Shown here: one piece after another, positions 1-8,050 of the stretch
Layout: each line of letters starts with the position of its first letter
Position numbering within the stretch: the stretch's first letter is position 1
Assembly (NCBI GenBank): GCA_000434295.1
Contig: HF994935.1
Coordinates: 394,742-437,249, forward strand
Origin: Acetobacter sp. CAG:977
GTDB taxonomy: Bacteria > Pseudomonadota > Alphaproteobacteria > CAAGCB01 > CAG-977
DNA length: 42,508 nt
Direction of reading: 5' to 3'
Position numbers and translations under genes: made by a program
The notes under the pieces: model-generated
What the model saw: only the letters and a program-made list of their open reading frames with translations
Told to the model about the DNA's origin: nothing
The model's database searches: none

Positions 1-1
1 G

Positions 2-502
2 GCAAGGCGAGCCGTATTGATCGGCGGTTTAGTTCTTTTGATGTTTGCGTTTGCGGGGGAAGCTTTTTTAAATTTATTAAGCATATCGCTTCCCGCGTTC
101 AGGATTGCAGGCGGCGTTTTATTGTTTGTCGTCGCGTTGCAGATGATATTTGAAGAAGAACAAAAGGACAAAGCGGCTGATGCCGAAAATCCGCATGAGA
201 ATGATGTTTCGGTATTTCCTTTGGCAGTTCCGTTAATAGCGGGCCCCGGTTCGATAGCTTCGATTATTCTGATGATGTCGGAACAGCACGGTTCGGTCGG
301 AGGGCAGGCGGCAGTAATCATAGCGTTATGCGCAGTTTTGCTGATCACGTATATTTTATTTAGGATGTCGACGTTGTGTGCGCGTTTAATGGGGCAGACG
401 GTTAACCAGGTTATATCGAAGATATTGGGAATAGTTTTGGGGGCGATGGCTGCGCAGTTTGTGATAGACGGCATATCGGCGGTTGTTGACGGAATAAAAT
501 AA
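2..502 (+). CDS. MarC-family integral membrane protein, 3' part
   Basis: The reading frame is open from the first bases of the window, so the gene begins upstream; the TTG at 17 is internal, because the in-frame residues before it (ARRAV) continue the family pattern. The protein is almost wholly hydrophobic, with about four membrane segments visible. It carries the family signature ISLPAFRIAGGVLLFVVALQM, then a short charged cytoplasmic loop (EEEQKDKAADAEN), then FPLAVPLIAGPGSIASII, which is the second half of the MarC/UPF0056 repeat. MarC was once named for multiple antibiotic resistance, but its function is unsettled. It lies just upstream of a tRNA gene on the same strand. The family call is secure; a physiological role is not. 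Confidence 0.85.
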   Translation, partial: ARRAVLIGGLVLLMFAFAGEAFLNLLSISLPAFRIAGGVLLFVVALQMIFEEEQKDKAADAENPHENDVSVFPLAVPLIAGPGSIASIILMMSEQHGSVGGQAAVIIALCAVLLITYILFRMSTLCARLMGQTVNQVISKILGIVLGAMAAQFVIDGISAVVDGIK

Positions 503-556
503 AAAAAGATGTTGCAAAGACGGATATAAAGGTCTATATAGGCACATAACATCCGT

Positions 557-630
557 TGGGGAATAGTTTAATGGTAGAACAGCGGACTCTGACTCCGTTA
601 GTCTTGGTTCGAATCCAGGTTCCCCAGCCA
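557..630 (+). tRNA. tRNA-Gln (anticodon CTG)
   Basis: The cloverleaf can be drawn by hand. The acceptor arm TGGGGAA (557-563) pairs with TTCCCCA (620-626), followed by discriminator G and an encoded CCA (628-630). The anticodon stem GCGGA/TCCGT closes the loop CTCTGAC with anticodon CTG at 589-591. The T arm contains GGTTCGAATCC. The U1-A72 end pair is typical of bacterial glutamine tRNA. Confidence 0.95.
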
Positions 631-698
631 CTTTGAAAACCAAGTCGTTGAAAATAAACGAACGCGGCTTTCCCTAAAGAAAACTGGGCATCGTTCTT

Positions 699-3536
699 TT
701 AAAAAGCCCAAGTGAAGCCCGCCGTAACAAAAGCATTCTTGTAATCGTCGGAAAACGTATAGGCAATGTTCGCATAGCCGCTCCAATGATCGTAGAAATT
801 CAGGCTGCCGCCGAATTCTATACGTCCGAATGTCCCGTCTTCTAATCCGTTAACTTGCGTCAAAGATGTTACCGTAATATCCCCGTCGCCGATGTTATGA
901 ATGATGCTCGGGCGAATATAAATCTTTGTAAAGCCGTCATAGTCGGGGAAGGTTAATTCCGCTTTAATGCCGAATTCCGTTTCAATATTGGAAACATTCG
1001 AATATTTCGCCGTTTTTTCATATTCGTCTTTGATCTTGTCGTAGTCGATTTGCGTATAAGCCAGCCTCGCCAAAGGTTCTATCGTGAAGTTCAATGCCGG
1101 GTTCAGTGTTATTCCCGCTTCAATGGCGCCGCCGAATTCAAATCCGTCCGTTTCCGCATTAACGCCGTCGTCGGTTTCGATTGATACGTCCTGATACCCC
1201 AAGAATGCTTGTCCTGCCAGCCACAGGTGATTTTGTTCGTAACGGTGATATATGCCGAATACGGCGCTGTTGATTTCGGTTTCCGATCCTGTCTTGGAAA
1301 CATATTCTTTGCCGTCTCCGTCAAATTTGTAATTCCCGTATCTGTACGATCCGAATACACCGAAACGGTTATTTGCGGCGGCGTTTAAATCAAATCCGCC
1401 GTCAAGACCGCCGATATTTGCTTTGAACTTATAGGGCATATCCAGTTGAACATGGCTGTAAACGGGAGTTATCCATGCATTGGTTTGGGTGCGACTGTTA
1501 TATTCGCATGTATGGAGGCTGTAACATAAATCTTTGTTGATTTTTGTCGAAGACAGTTTTGAAGATACGTTTCTTAACATGTCCCGCGTCTGTTCTGTCC
1601 CCGCGGCAGGCAAGCCCATATAAGCGATTGCTTCGGGCACGACATAAGCAAACGTTTGCGGTAACGGGCGTCCGATACCGTTCGGTTCGCTCGGAAAATA
1701 AGTCGGCAGTACGGCATCCAAGACCAAATCCGGATCATCAGCCATATTGCCTGTATTTCCGTCTCCGTATCCGTCAGGGCTGCCGTTCGGAATGAGATTG
1801 CTCGTCCCGGCATACCAATTTCCGTTTTCGTAAAGAGCGTTCCATGTATAGCTGTTGCCGTAGACGCGATAGATATTAAAGTAAGCGCCGGTCGTTAAAT
1901 CATCGTTCGGAGCTTCAATGAAAAGTATTTTTTGTGTGGGGAGCCCGGTCGACAGCACGTTAAGTGTTACTTTTGTCGTTCCGATGACGTCGCCGTCAAC
2001 ATGAAGAACGTCTGCGACATTTAGGACGGGGTCGACATCAACGGTCATTTGAGCGTTGTTATAGGCTTTGTAATTGCCGTATATCGTTGTGGTATCGTCA
2101 GCGCCGTCAGTTGCATGGGAAAACGTTACGGTGCCGTCGTTCATGACGGATCCTGTGATGATATAACTGCTCGGTGAATTCCCAGCCAGATTTAATGTTG
2201 AATTGTTTTCGATAAAAATTTTTTTTGCGGGGCCGTTTAGAGAAATGTCGCCGCTCAACTTAACGGAAGCGGAATCTTTAATGACCAGTTGTTCCCACCC
2301 CGTAACGGATTGGACGCCGTCGCCGATTTCATAGGAACCGTTTGTCAGGTTCAAGCGTTTGTCGGAAGTTTGGTTGATTAAAGAATTTTCATCCAAAATA
2401 CCGTTTATTCCGCCGACAAGCGTTAAAGAACCTTCATCGGCGACTTCATCTTTAAATATTGTGCCGTAATCGTAAGATCCGCCCATAACGGCATTGGCAT
2501 CAATGATGATGTTTCCGCTTAGAAGGCTGTCTTTATCGATATTCAAAACGGCGGCATTATCGGCGAACATATTGTGCAATTGGGAACTCGGAGCCGCGAC
2601 CAGCTTTCCTCCGTTACCGACGGTCGTGTCCGTAGCTTTTGATCCTGTTGCCAGATTAAGGACGCCGCCGTTATTGATTTGTGTTCGGTTAATTGAGGCT
2701 CCGTCGGCAATGTTCATGGTGCCGCCGTTTCCGACAATGCTGTCTTCGGCAGAAACGCCGGTTGCAATATTTAAAATCGCACCGTTTTGGGTCAAAGACC
2801 GATAGAATATGCCTTTGTTGACATTGACGATTGTTCCGCTGATGTCAATCGTGCCCATGTTTTCAAGCTGTTCATTAAATTCTACGCGACTTGATGTGTC
2901 TCCGCTGATAATGACGGACGCACCGTTTTCGGGAAAAAACATTGATATCATTAAGGTGTAGGTGCCATCGGGTTGTTTTGTAAAATTATAAATATCGCCG
3001 TTCCCGACGTATTTTATGGTATAATCATTCCCGACTTGTTCTATTATGGCTCCCATGCTTTGCGCTTGTTGTATAAACTGGTTTACTCCCGTTTGGGGTA
3101 TGCAGGAAGTCGTTTTACCGACATAGAAATAGCCGTCATCCGTTTTGGTCAGATGTATGACTTGTCCGTTGCTGTCTTCAATAATATAGTTGCCTGCGCT
3201 GTCTTGGGTTATCGTGTTGCCTCTGTTTTCGGCATTTACTAAATAATCGGCAATGGCAGACGATGACGTGATTTTGTCGTCAAATTGTATCAATCCGCCG
3301 TTTCGCGCGTCTAAATGCAGTCTTGCATAGGGGAACATTGCGATTGCAGAAGAGTCTTCGCCGTCCGACCAAATTATTTTATTGTCGGAAAATATCGACG
3401 ATCCCGCATCGGCTTTGATTGTTAATAAGCCTGACGAATAAATCCCTGCGCCTTGAATGGCTTTACCCTCTGCAGAATCTTTTGATGCCGTGGTCGTGAT
3501 GGTGTTGTTATAAAAATTGCTGTTTAAAAAGGTCAA
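699..3536 (-). CDS. Autotransporter, C-terminal passenger and beta-barrel (downstream fragment of a frameshifted gene)
   Basis: This is the downstream part of a type V (autotransporter) protein. The frame has no signal peptide and opens only after two stops, at 3563; the TTG start at 3536 is nominal. The passenger part holds AIDA-like repeats (GGTMNIADGASI, GGVLNLATGSKA), typical of surface beta-helices. About the last 270 residues form the outer-membrane translocator: alternating amphipathic strands ending in VTAGFTWAF, with the terminal aromatic residue expected of a barrel recognised by the BAM complex. Joining it to the upstream fragment (3547-4374) needs a one-base shift near 3564 and gives one protein of roughly 1,220 residues. 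As the sequence stands, this half would not be exported unless the frameshift is an error or is bypassed. Confidence 0.8.
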   Translation of the reverse strand: MTFLNSNFYNNTITTTASKDSAEGKAIQGAGIYSSGLLTIKADAGSSIFSDNKIIWSDGEDSSAIAMFPYARLHLDARNGGLIQFDDKITSSSAIADYLVNAENRGNTITQDSAGNYIIEDSNGQVIHLTKTDDGYFYVGKTTSCIPQTGVNQFIQQAQSMGAIIEQVGNDYTIKYVGNGDIYNFTKQPDGTYTLMISMFFPENGASVIISGDTSSRVEFNEQLENMGTIDISGTIVNVNKGIFYRSLTQNGAILNIATGVSAEDSIVGNGGTMNIADGASINRTQINNGGVLNLATGSKATDTTVGNGGKLVAAPSSQLHNMFADNAAVLNIDKDSLLSGNIIIDANAVMGGSYDYGTIFKDEVADEGSLTLVGGINGILDENSLINQTSDKRLNLTNGSYEIGDGVQSVTGWEQLVIKDSASVKLSGDISLNGPAKKIFIENNSTLNLAGNSPSSYIITGSVMNDGTVTFSHATDGADDTTTIYGNYKAYNNAQMTVDVDPVLNVADVLHVDGDVIGTTKVTLNVLSTGLPTQKILFIEAPNDDLTTGAYFNIYRVYGNSYTWNALYENGNWYAGTSNLIPNGSPDGYGDGNTGNMADDPDLVLDAVLPTYFPSEPNGIGRPLPQTFAYVVPEAIAYMGLPAAGTEQTRDMLRNVSSKLSSTKINKDLCYSLHTCEYNSRTQTNAWITPVYSHVQLDMPYKFKANIGGLDGGFDLNAAANNRFGVFGSYRYGNYKFDGDGKEYVSKTGSETEINSAVFGIYHRYEQNHLWLAGQAFLGYQDVSIETDDGVNAETDGFEFGGAIEAGITLNPALNFTIEPLARLAYTQIDYDKIKDEYEKTAKYSNVSNIETEFGIKAELTFPDYDGFTKIYIRPSIIHNIGDGDITVTSLTQVNGLEDGTFGRIEFGGSLNFYDHWSGYANIAYTFSDDYKNAFVTAGFTWAF

Positions 3537-3546
3537 AGAGGAGGCG

Positions 3547-4374
3547 TTATAAACGGCACCACCTTATTAATTCATCACTATCTTTTTCCGAACTAATATA
3601 ATTTCCGTTAAAAGTTGAAGAAATAATGCCAATCTTTCCAGAATTGTAAAGGCTGCCGCCAAATTTATCGCCAAAATATCCACTATAACTTTTTATATGA
3701 TTTTGTGTAAAATCCCCCGTAATTTTTTTAATGGAGCCTGTATTATAGATAGCGCCTCCGTTTGAGCCTCCTGTGGCGTAGTTATACATAAAGTTTCCGG
3801 AAATTTCTCCGATTGTTCCGTCGTTAAGAATGGCGCCTCCGTTTGTAAATTGCGAACTTGCATAGTTCGAGATAAAATCGCCTGTGATATTTCCGATTTT
3901 TCCCGTGGAGTAATTATAGATAGCGGATCCGTATGCTCCGTACATGGCGGAAAGGCTGGAATTATTTTTAAAATTTGCATGGATGTCGCCTATTGTTCCT
4001 TGGTTAATAATACTGCCGCCGTAATAGCCTCTGGTGCCGGTTACGGTAATGTTTTGTAAAATAAGATCGGTCTGTTCGTTTTTGGAAAGATTTATTAAGG
4101 ATGGGCTATTCAGATTGAAGTTAAGAGAATAGCCCTGTCCGTCAACAATGATATTGTCTGCAATGGTCGAAAAACGGGCGTTGGCATCAATGTTTTGGGT
4201 TAATATGATAACACTGCCGGAATTTGCGGAGTTCTCAACGGCGGCTTTAAGTGAATCCCAATCGGAAACTTCAATTTGGGGACGTCCCGTAATATCAACC
4301 GCCGCCACTGCCGGGATCGGCAGTACCGTAACAAAGTATAAAACCGAACTAAACAGACGAAATTTCTTTGTCAT
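3547..4374 (-). CDS. Autotransporter, N-terminal signal peptide and passenger repeats (upstream fragment)
   Basis: The start is placed at 4374 because GAGAG lies 8 bases upstream and the product then begins with a clean signal peptide (MTKKFRLFSSVLYFVTVLP, cleavage near AVAA-VDI); an ATG at 4389 is also possible. The mature part contains about six imperfect repeats of roughly 26 residues built on GG(A/S)(I/L/V)(Y/L/I)N followed by G.IG.I.G.F..NY. These resemble the polymorphic outer-membrane protein repeats best known from Chlamydia and some autotransporters. The frame ends at an abrupt non-homologous tail (RWCRL then stop). The next repeat, GGAVYNASSLTFLN, continues in the adjacent frame, so the gene looks broken by a single base. 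A CRP-like palindrome lies about 50 bases upstream of the start. Confidence 0.8.
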   Translation of the reverse strand: MTKKFRLFSSVLYFVTVLPIPAVAAVDITGRPQIEVSDWDSLKAAVENSANSGSVIILTQNIDANARFSTIADNIIVDGQGYSLNFNLNSPSLINLSKNEQTDLILQNITVTGTRGYYGGSIINQGTIGDIHANFKNNSSLSAMYGAYGSAIYNYSTGKIGNITGDFISNYASSQFTNGGAILNDGTIGEISGNFMYNYATGGSNGGAIYNTGSIKKITGDFTQNHIKSYSGYFGDKFGGSLYNSGKIGIISSTFNGNYISSEKDSDELIRWCRL

Positions 4375-4400
4375 CGGCCACGCTCTCATTCTGAGAAAGT

Positions 4401-4437
4401 TTTATACACTTATTATTAGACTGTGACTTTCGTCACA
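4401..4437 (-). promoter_or_regulatory. CRP-type palindrome and -10 box of the autotransporter promoter
   Basis: TGTGA-N6-TCACA, a perfect match to the CRP/cAMP consensus arms, lies at 4422-4437. On the minus strand a TATAAA box lies at 4406-4401 with no good -35 hexamer. The palindrome centre is about 36-41 bases upstream of the predicted transcription start, the usual place for a class II activator site. Activation is inferred from this geometry. Confidence 0.55.
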
Positions 4438-4688
4438 AGTCAAGCAAAAATCATTCAAAGCGGGAATATGTGTTAATCAAATACATTGATTAATTAATAT
4501 TTTTTTAATAAAATTAAATTGAAAAAAGTATTTATTATTCAGAAACTTATTAAAAAAATGAAATTTTTTATTAAGTTTTTGTCAATTGAGATTTATATGC
4601 CGAAAAAACGGAGGCATCGGCTCAAAATCATATAAAAATATGTTTAAATAGAGTATGATAATAAAAATTATCTTTAACGGAGGCAGTC
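4438..4688. other. AT-rich intergenic region between divergent genes
   Basis: This stretch contains long A/T tracts and no coding frame that I can support. It must hold the promoter of the gene starting at 4689. A TATGATAAT box near 4656 is the best -10 candidate, without a convincing -35. A short GCC/GGC inverted repeat around an A6 run (about 4600-4620) is too weak to call a terminator. Confidence 0.4.
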
Positions 4689-5390
4689 ATGGCAAAAACA
4701 ACGGTAATTATTCCGGCGCGCGGCGGTTCAAAAGGAATCCCCAGAAAAAATATAGCGCCGCTGTACGGAAAGCCCATGCTGGCATGGAGTATTGAAGAAG
4801 CCCTTAAATCCGACGAAACCGATCGTGTTATCGTATCAACCGACAGCGATGAAATTGCTTCGATTGCAAAGCAATACGGTGCTGAAGTCATTATGCGCCC
4901 CGAAGAAATCAGCGGTGATTTCGCAACGTCCGAAAGCGTGTTGCTTCATGCTCTTTATTCTTTGAGCGAACAGGGCGAAGAGTTACCCGAAACGACGGTA
5001 TTCCTGCATTGCTCGACACCTTTGACTTTGGCGGAAGACATTGACGGAACGGTTCGAGCCATGAAACGTGCCGAAGCCGATAGCGCTTTGGCTGTCGTGC
5101 CTTTTTACGGTTATTTTTGGAAAACCGACGAAACAACGGGAGAAGTCATTCCCGACGGGCACGAAAAAGGTGAACACCTGCGACGTCAGGAACGCACGCC
5201 AAAGTATCTGGAAGCAGGTGCCGTTTATGTCATGAATACCGAAGCTTTTTTACAAAACAAAAAACGACTCTTCGGACAAATCGCCATGTATGAAATGCCC
5301 GCCGAACGATATTACGACATCGATACGCCGACCGACTTGACCGTGGCAGAGGTCTTGATCGCAAATCAGGTGAAAAACGGGCAAAGATAA
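4689..5390 (+). CDS. CMP-acylneuraminate (CMP-nonulosonate) synthetase family protein
   Basis: Members of this family activate a nonulosonic acid (sialic, legionaminic or pseudaminic) or Kdo by transfer to CMP from CTP, in the cytoplasm, before attachment to surface glycans. The N-terminus has the diagnostic nucleotide-binding signature IIPARGGSKGIPRKN (residues 7-21), then S(T)DSDEIA and a later QERTPKYLEAGAVYVMN, matching the R-Q-...-Y-x-E-x-G-A stretch of NeuA-like enzymes. The length of 233 residues suits the single-domain family. GGAGG lies 7 bases before the ATG. It stands alone: no NeuB- or NeuC-like partner is adjacent, so the exact sugar cannot be told. A strong terminator follows at once. 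Confidence 0.8.
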   Translation: MAKTTVIIPARGGSKGIPRKNIAPLYGKPMLAWSIEEALKSDETDRVIVSTDSDEIASIAKQYGAEVIMRPEEISGDFATSESVLLHALYSLSEQGEELPETTVFLHCSTPLTLAEDIDGTVRAMKRAEADSALAVVPFYGYFWKTDETTGEVIPDGHEKGEHLRRQERTPKYLEAGAVYVMNTEAFLQNKKRLFGQIAMYEMPAERYYDIDTPTDLTVAEVLIANQVKNGQR

Positions 5391-5403
5391 TTCGGAAATT
5401 TTT

Positions 5404-5440
5404 AAAAAGGGCTTTTGAAATAAAAAGCCCTTTTTGTTTC
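5404..5440 (+). terminator. Intrinsic terminator after the CMP-sugar synthetase gene
   Basis: AAAAAGGGCTTTT (5404-5416) pairs with AAAAAGCCCTTTTT (5422-5435) around a 5-base loop, and a T-rich tail follows. It could act in both directions. Confidence 0.85.
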
Positions 5441-5496
5441 GGTTGTATTTCCTTTTTTTTTCATATAACATCCGCCCGAATAAAAACGGGGTGCCG

Positions 5497-5925
5497 ATGC
5501 AGCTATGGGGCTTAAAAACCGAAGCGTCTTTTGACGTATGGTCAATCGAACATTTAATGATGGGAATGACCATCGGTTGTTTCGCCAGATATATAGCCGC
5601 CCGTATGGTCGGAAACGAAAAAGTGTCCGAAACCTTGTTTAACCGCATCAATCTGGTCATTGTGCTGATGTTGTCTTATATGTGGGAAACGTTTGAGCAC
5701 TATCTGGAAACCGGAATGGCAGGGAAAACCGTGGCGTATTGGTTGCAGGGCGTAGAGCATTGGTCAAACCGTTTGATTTTCGACAATATCATGGTGCTGT
5801 GCGGTTATTATATCTTTTTGCAACGCAACAAAATCGTTTGGTTCGCCAGAATTTTTTCCGCCGTCTGGCTGATCGTGCATATTTTCGTTTTTCCGCACAG
5901 CATGTATTTGCACGAATTGTTTTAA
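5497..5925 (+). CDS. Small integral membrane protein of unknown function
   Basis: I do not recognise the family. The predicted product of 142 residues has about four hydrophobic segments (IEHLMMGMTIGCFARYI; INLVIVLMLSYMW; NIMVLCGYYIFL; IFSAVWLIVHIFVF). Polar and aromatic residues sit at the membrane edges in a pattern that looks conserved rather than random: WSIEHL near the N-terminus, WETFEHYLE in the middle, then GVEHWSNRLIFDN. These paired E-H motifs might bind a metal or a lipid head-group, but this is only a guess. The ATG at 5497 is preferred because the upstream in-frame region overlaps the T-rich tail of the terminator; a GTG at 5491 is an alternative. It is followed by a MerR-type promoter for the next gene, so it is probably not part of that operon. 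Confidence 0.6.
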   Translation: MQLWGLKTEASFDVWSIEHLMMGMTIGCFARYIAARMVGNEKVSETLFNRINLVIVLMLSYMWETFEHYLETGMAGKTVAYWLQGVEHWSNRLIFDNIMVLCGYYIFLQRNKIVWFARIFSAVWLIVHIFVFPHSMYLHELF

Positions 5926-5968
5926 TTTCCTCGCTTTTCGGCTGTTCCAAACCGCAATAAAAAAATCG

Positions 5969-5999
5969 TTGACTTAGAGTAGGCTCTAAATCGTAGCCT
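5969..5999 (+). promoter_or_regulatory. MerR-type promoter/operator ahead of the eight-gene oxidoreductase-lar operon
   Basis: TTGACT (5969-5974) and TAGCCT (5994-5999) are separated by 19 bp, longer than the normal 17. The spacer region holds the inverted repeat TTAGAG-N4-CTCTAA. An over-long spacer with a central dyad is the hallmark of promoters untwisted by MerR-family activators, and the half-site resembles operators of the AdhR/NmlR branch. The only MerR gene in the window is at 13165-13620. Confidence 0.75.
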
Positions 6000-6044
6000 G
6001 TAAGAAAATAGATTCGGCTGAACGTTTTTCAGGGGTTTCGGATA

Positions 6045-7184
6045 ATGAGCTTTTGGTTCCTTACATCGCTTTTGGGCTGTTTCGTAACGGGGATGTTGTT
6101 TTTGCGCTATGTCGCGCCGTGGCCGTTGCCCGTTTGGCAAAAAACGGTTCTTTTTGCCGTCTTTATGATTGCCGGTTGCGCCTTGCGTCTGACAGGGTAC
6201 GGCTTCGAACGCGTTTTCGGCGATTGGTTTTCTTTATACAGATATTCCGTTTATTTCATTTTTATTTTTTGCGTGATTTTATTTACTCTGACGGTGGCGC
6301 GCGACATCGTTTGGTCGGCGGCGGCAGGGTTGTCAAAGCTTGGTTGGTTCTTTGACGTGCCCGATATTAAAAATGAAAAATGGCTGTATCGACTGAATAT
6401 CGGGACGATAGTTCTGGGATTTTTATGTACGGCATGGTCTTTTTACGAAGGAGTCAGAATCCCCGATGTAAAAGTCGTCGAAATACCGTCCGCAAAAATC
6501 AAACAGGAATATAAGGTTGCCGTTTTAAGCGACTTGCATATTCACAGGGTTTTGTATCCTTGGAAAATTTTATGCACGGTTATTCAAACGAACAAACTGC
6601 ATCCTGATATTATTTTATTGCCGGGCGATATTTTGGACGACAACGTTGCCAAAGTCGAAAAGTCGGTCAAACGGTTAGGATCGTTGCACGCGAAAAAAGG
6701 CATCTTTTTTGTTTCGGGGAACCACGATTTTTACGCGGGACACAAAGACGCTTCTTCCGAAATGAAAAAGCTGGGTTTCCATGTGGTTGAAAATACGGGC
6801 GTTTCGGTCGGCAAAGATTTGTTTATCGGCGGTATTCCGGATTATTTTTCTTCAAAACGTTTCGGATTGCCCGTTGATGCAAAGCTGGCGTTCAAAGACG
6901 CAAAGCCCGATCAGTACCGTATATTGATGTCTCATTCTCCCGTCGAATTTAAACAAAAGGGGTTGTTTGATTTAGAGGTGTCGGGTCATACGCACGGAGG
7001 TCAGATTTTCCCGTTTCACTTTATTGTGAAGCTGTTTAACAAATATTTGGCGGGATTGCACGAGATGGAAAACGGCTCAAAAATATATGTTTCGCGCGGG
7101 GCGGGGCAGTGGGGACCTCAAATGAGGTTTTTGGCGCCCTCGGAAATTACGCTTATTAAGCTTGTGCCCGCAAAGGAAGGCTGA
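6045..7184 (+). CDS. Membrane-anchored metallophosphoesterase (YkuE/YaeI-like)
   Basis: The N-terminal 140 or so residues form about four transmembrane helices, so the catalytic domain is tethered to the membrane. The calcineurin-like domain then shows all five metal-binding blocks in order: AVLSDLHIH (D-x-H), LLPGDILDD (GD), SGNHDFY (GNHD), MSHSP (H) and SGHTHGGQ (GHxH). Relatives hydrolyse phosphoesters such as UDP-diacylglucosamine or lipid phosphates; the substrate here is unknown. Start: AGGGG lies about 10 bases upstream. It is the first gene behind the MerR-type promoter and is separated by only 2 bases from the next gene, so it leads the operon. Confidence 0.85.
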   Translation: MSFWFLTSLLGCFVTGMLFLRYVAPWPLPVWQKTVLFAVFMIAGCALRLTGYGFERVFGDWFSLYRYSVYFIFIFCVILFTLTVARDIVWSAAAGLSKLGWFFDVPDIKNEKWLYRLNIGTIVLGFLCTAWSFYEGVRIPDVKVVEIPSAKIKQEYKVAVLSDLHIHRVLYPWKILCTVIQTNKLHPDIILLPGDILDDNVAKVEKSVKRLGSLHAKKGIFFVSGNHDFYAGHKDASSEMKKLGFHVVENTGVSVGKDLFIGGIPDYFSSKRFGLPVDAKLAFKDAKPDQYRILMSHSPVEFKQKGLFDLEVSGHTHGGQIFPFHFIVKLFNKYLAGLHEMENGSKIYVSRGAGQWGPQMRFLAPSEITLIKLVPAKEG

Positions 7185-7186
7185 AA

Positions 7187-8050
7187 ATGAAGTACGAAAA
7201 TCTGTTTTTGGATCAGGAAAGGGCTTTATACGGCATCCGTGATTCCGAAGTCGTTTCATGTACGTTTTCGGGACCTGCCGACGGAGAATCCGCTCTGAAA
7301 GAATGCCGTAATTTAAAGGTTAAAGACTCTTGTTTCGATTTGCGCTATCCGCTTTGGCATTTAAAGAAAGGCGTTTTGGAACGTATCGAAATGACGGAAA
7401 ACTGCCGTGCCGCATTATGGTATGACAGGAATATCAAAATCACGTCGTCCTGTTTGCACGGGATCAAGGCGTTAAGGGAATGTCGCAACGTTTCGGTAAT
7501 TGACTGCGACATTGTGTCGCCCGAATTCGGATGGTTTTGCCGAAAGGTTGATGTTTCTGGCGGTCGGTTGCAATCGGAATATCCGTTTTTAAAATCATCG
7601 GGTCTGACGCTTTGCGACGTAAAGATGACGGGCAAATATTCGTTTCAGTACGTTAAAGGTGCGGTATTGAAAGATTGCATACTGGATACGAAAGACGCGT
7701 TTTGGCATGCCGAAAACGTCCGTTTGGAAAACTGTATCGTCAAAGGGGAATATACGGGCTGGTATTCAAAGAATTTAACGTTTGTGAATTGCAAAATAGA
7801 AGGCACGCAGCCGTTATGCTATGCCGACGGATTGGTTTTGGAAAACTGCGAGATGCAGGGGGCGGATTTGGCTTTTGAAAACAGCGATGTGTCGGCTGTT
7901 TTGCACGGGAACGTCATCAGCGTCAAAAATCCCAAAAGCGGCTGTATTCGAGCAGATCACATAGGAAAAATCATTTTGGATGAATATTGTGCACGGCCTT
8001 GCCTGTGCAAGATAGTAGAAACCGGAAATAAGGGGGAAAAAACGGCATGA
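7187..8050 (+). CDS. DUF3737 family protein, predicted right-handed beta-helix
   Basis: The 287-residue product has no signal peptide and consists of short turns of about 18-20 residues (ALKECRNLKVKDSCF, ALRECRNVSVIDCDI, FWHAENVRLENCIV, GWYSKNLTFVNCKI, LCYADGLVLENCEM). Each has a x-x-N-(V/L)-x-(V/L)-x-(N/D)-C core. That is the pattern of a stacked parallel beta-helix with a ladder of cysteine and asparagine residues, and it matches DUF3737. No function is established. In this operon it sits between the metallophosphoesterase and the cupin (4-base overlap with the latter). Many cysteines on one face could hold metal or react with electrophiles, which would suit the MerR context; this is speculation. 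Confidence 0.75.
   Translation: MKYENLFLDQERALYGIRDSEVVSCTFSGPADGESALKECRNLKVKDSCFDLRYPLWHLKKGVLERIEMTENCRAALWYDRNIKITSSCLHGIKALRECRNVSVIDCDIVSPEFGWFCRKVDVSGGRLQSEYPFLKSSGLTLCDVKMTGKYSFQYVKGAVLKDCILDTKDAFWHAENVRLENCIVKGEYTGWYSKNLTFVNCKIEGTQPLCYADGLVLENCEMQGADLAFENSDVSAVLHGNVISVKNPKSGCIRADHIGKIILDEYCARPCLCKIVETGNKGEKTA

Noticed and set aside
4600..4625. Terminator between the divergent genes at 4374 and 4689
   Set aside because: The inverted repeat is short and the genes are divergent, so none is expected.
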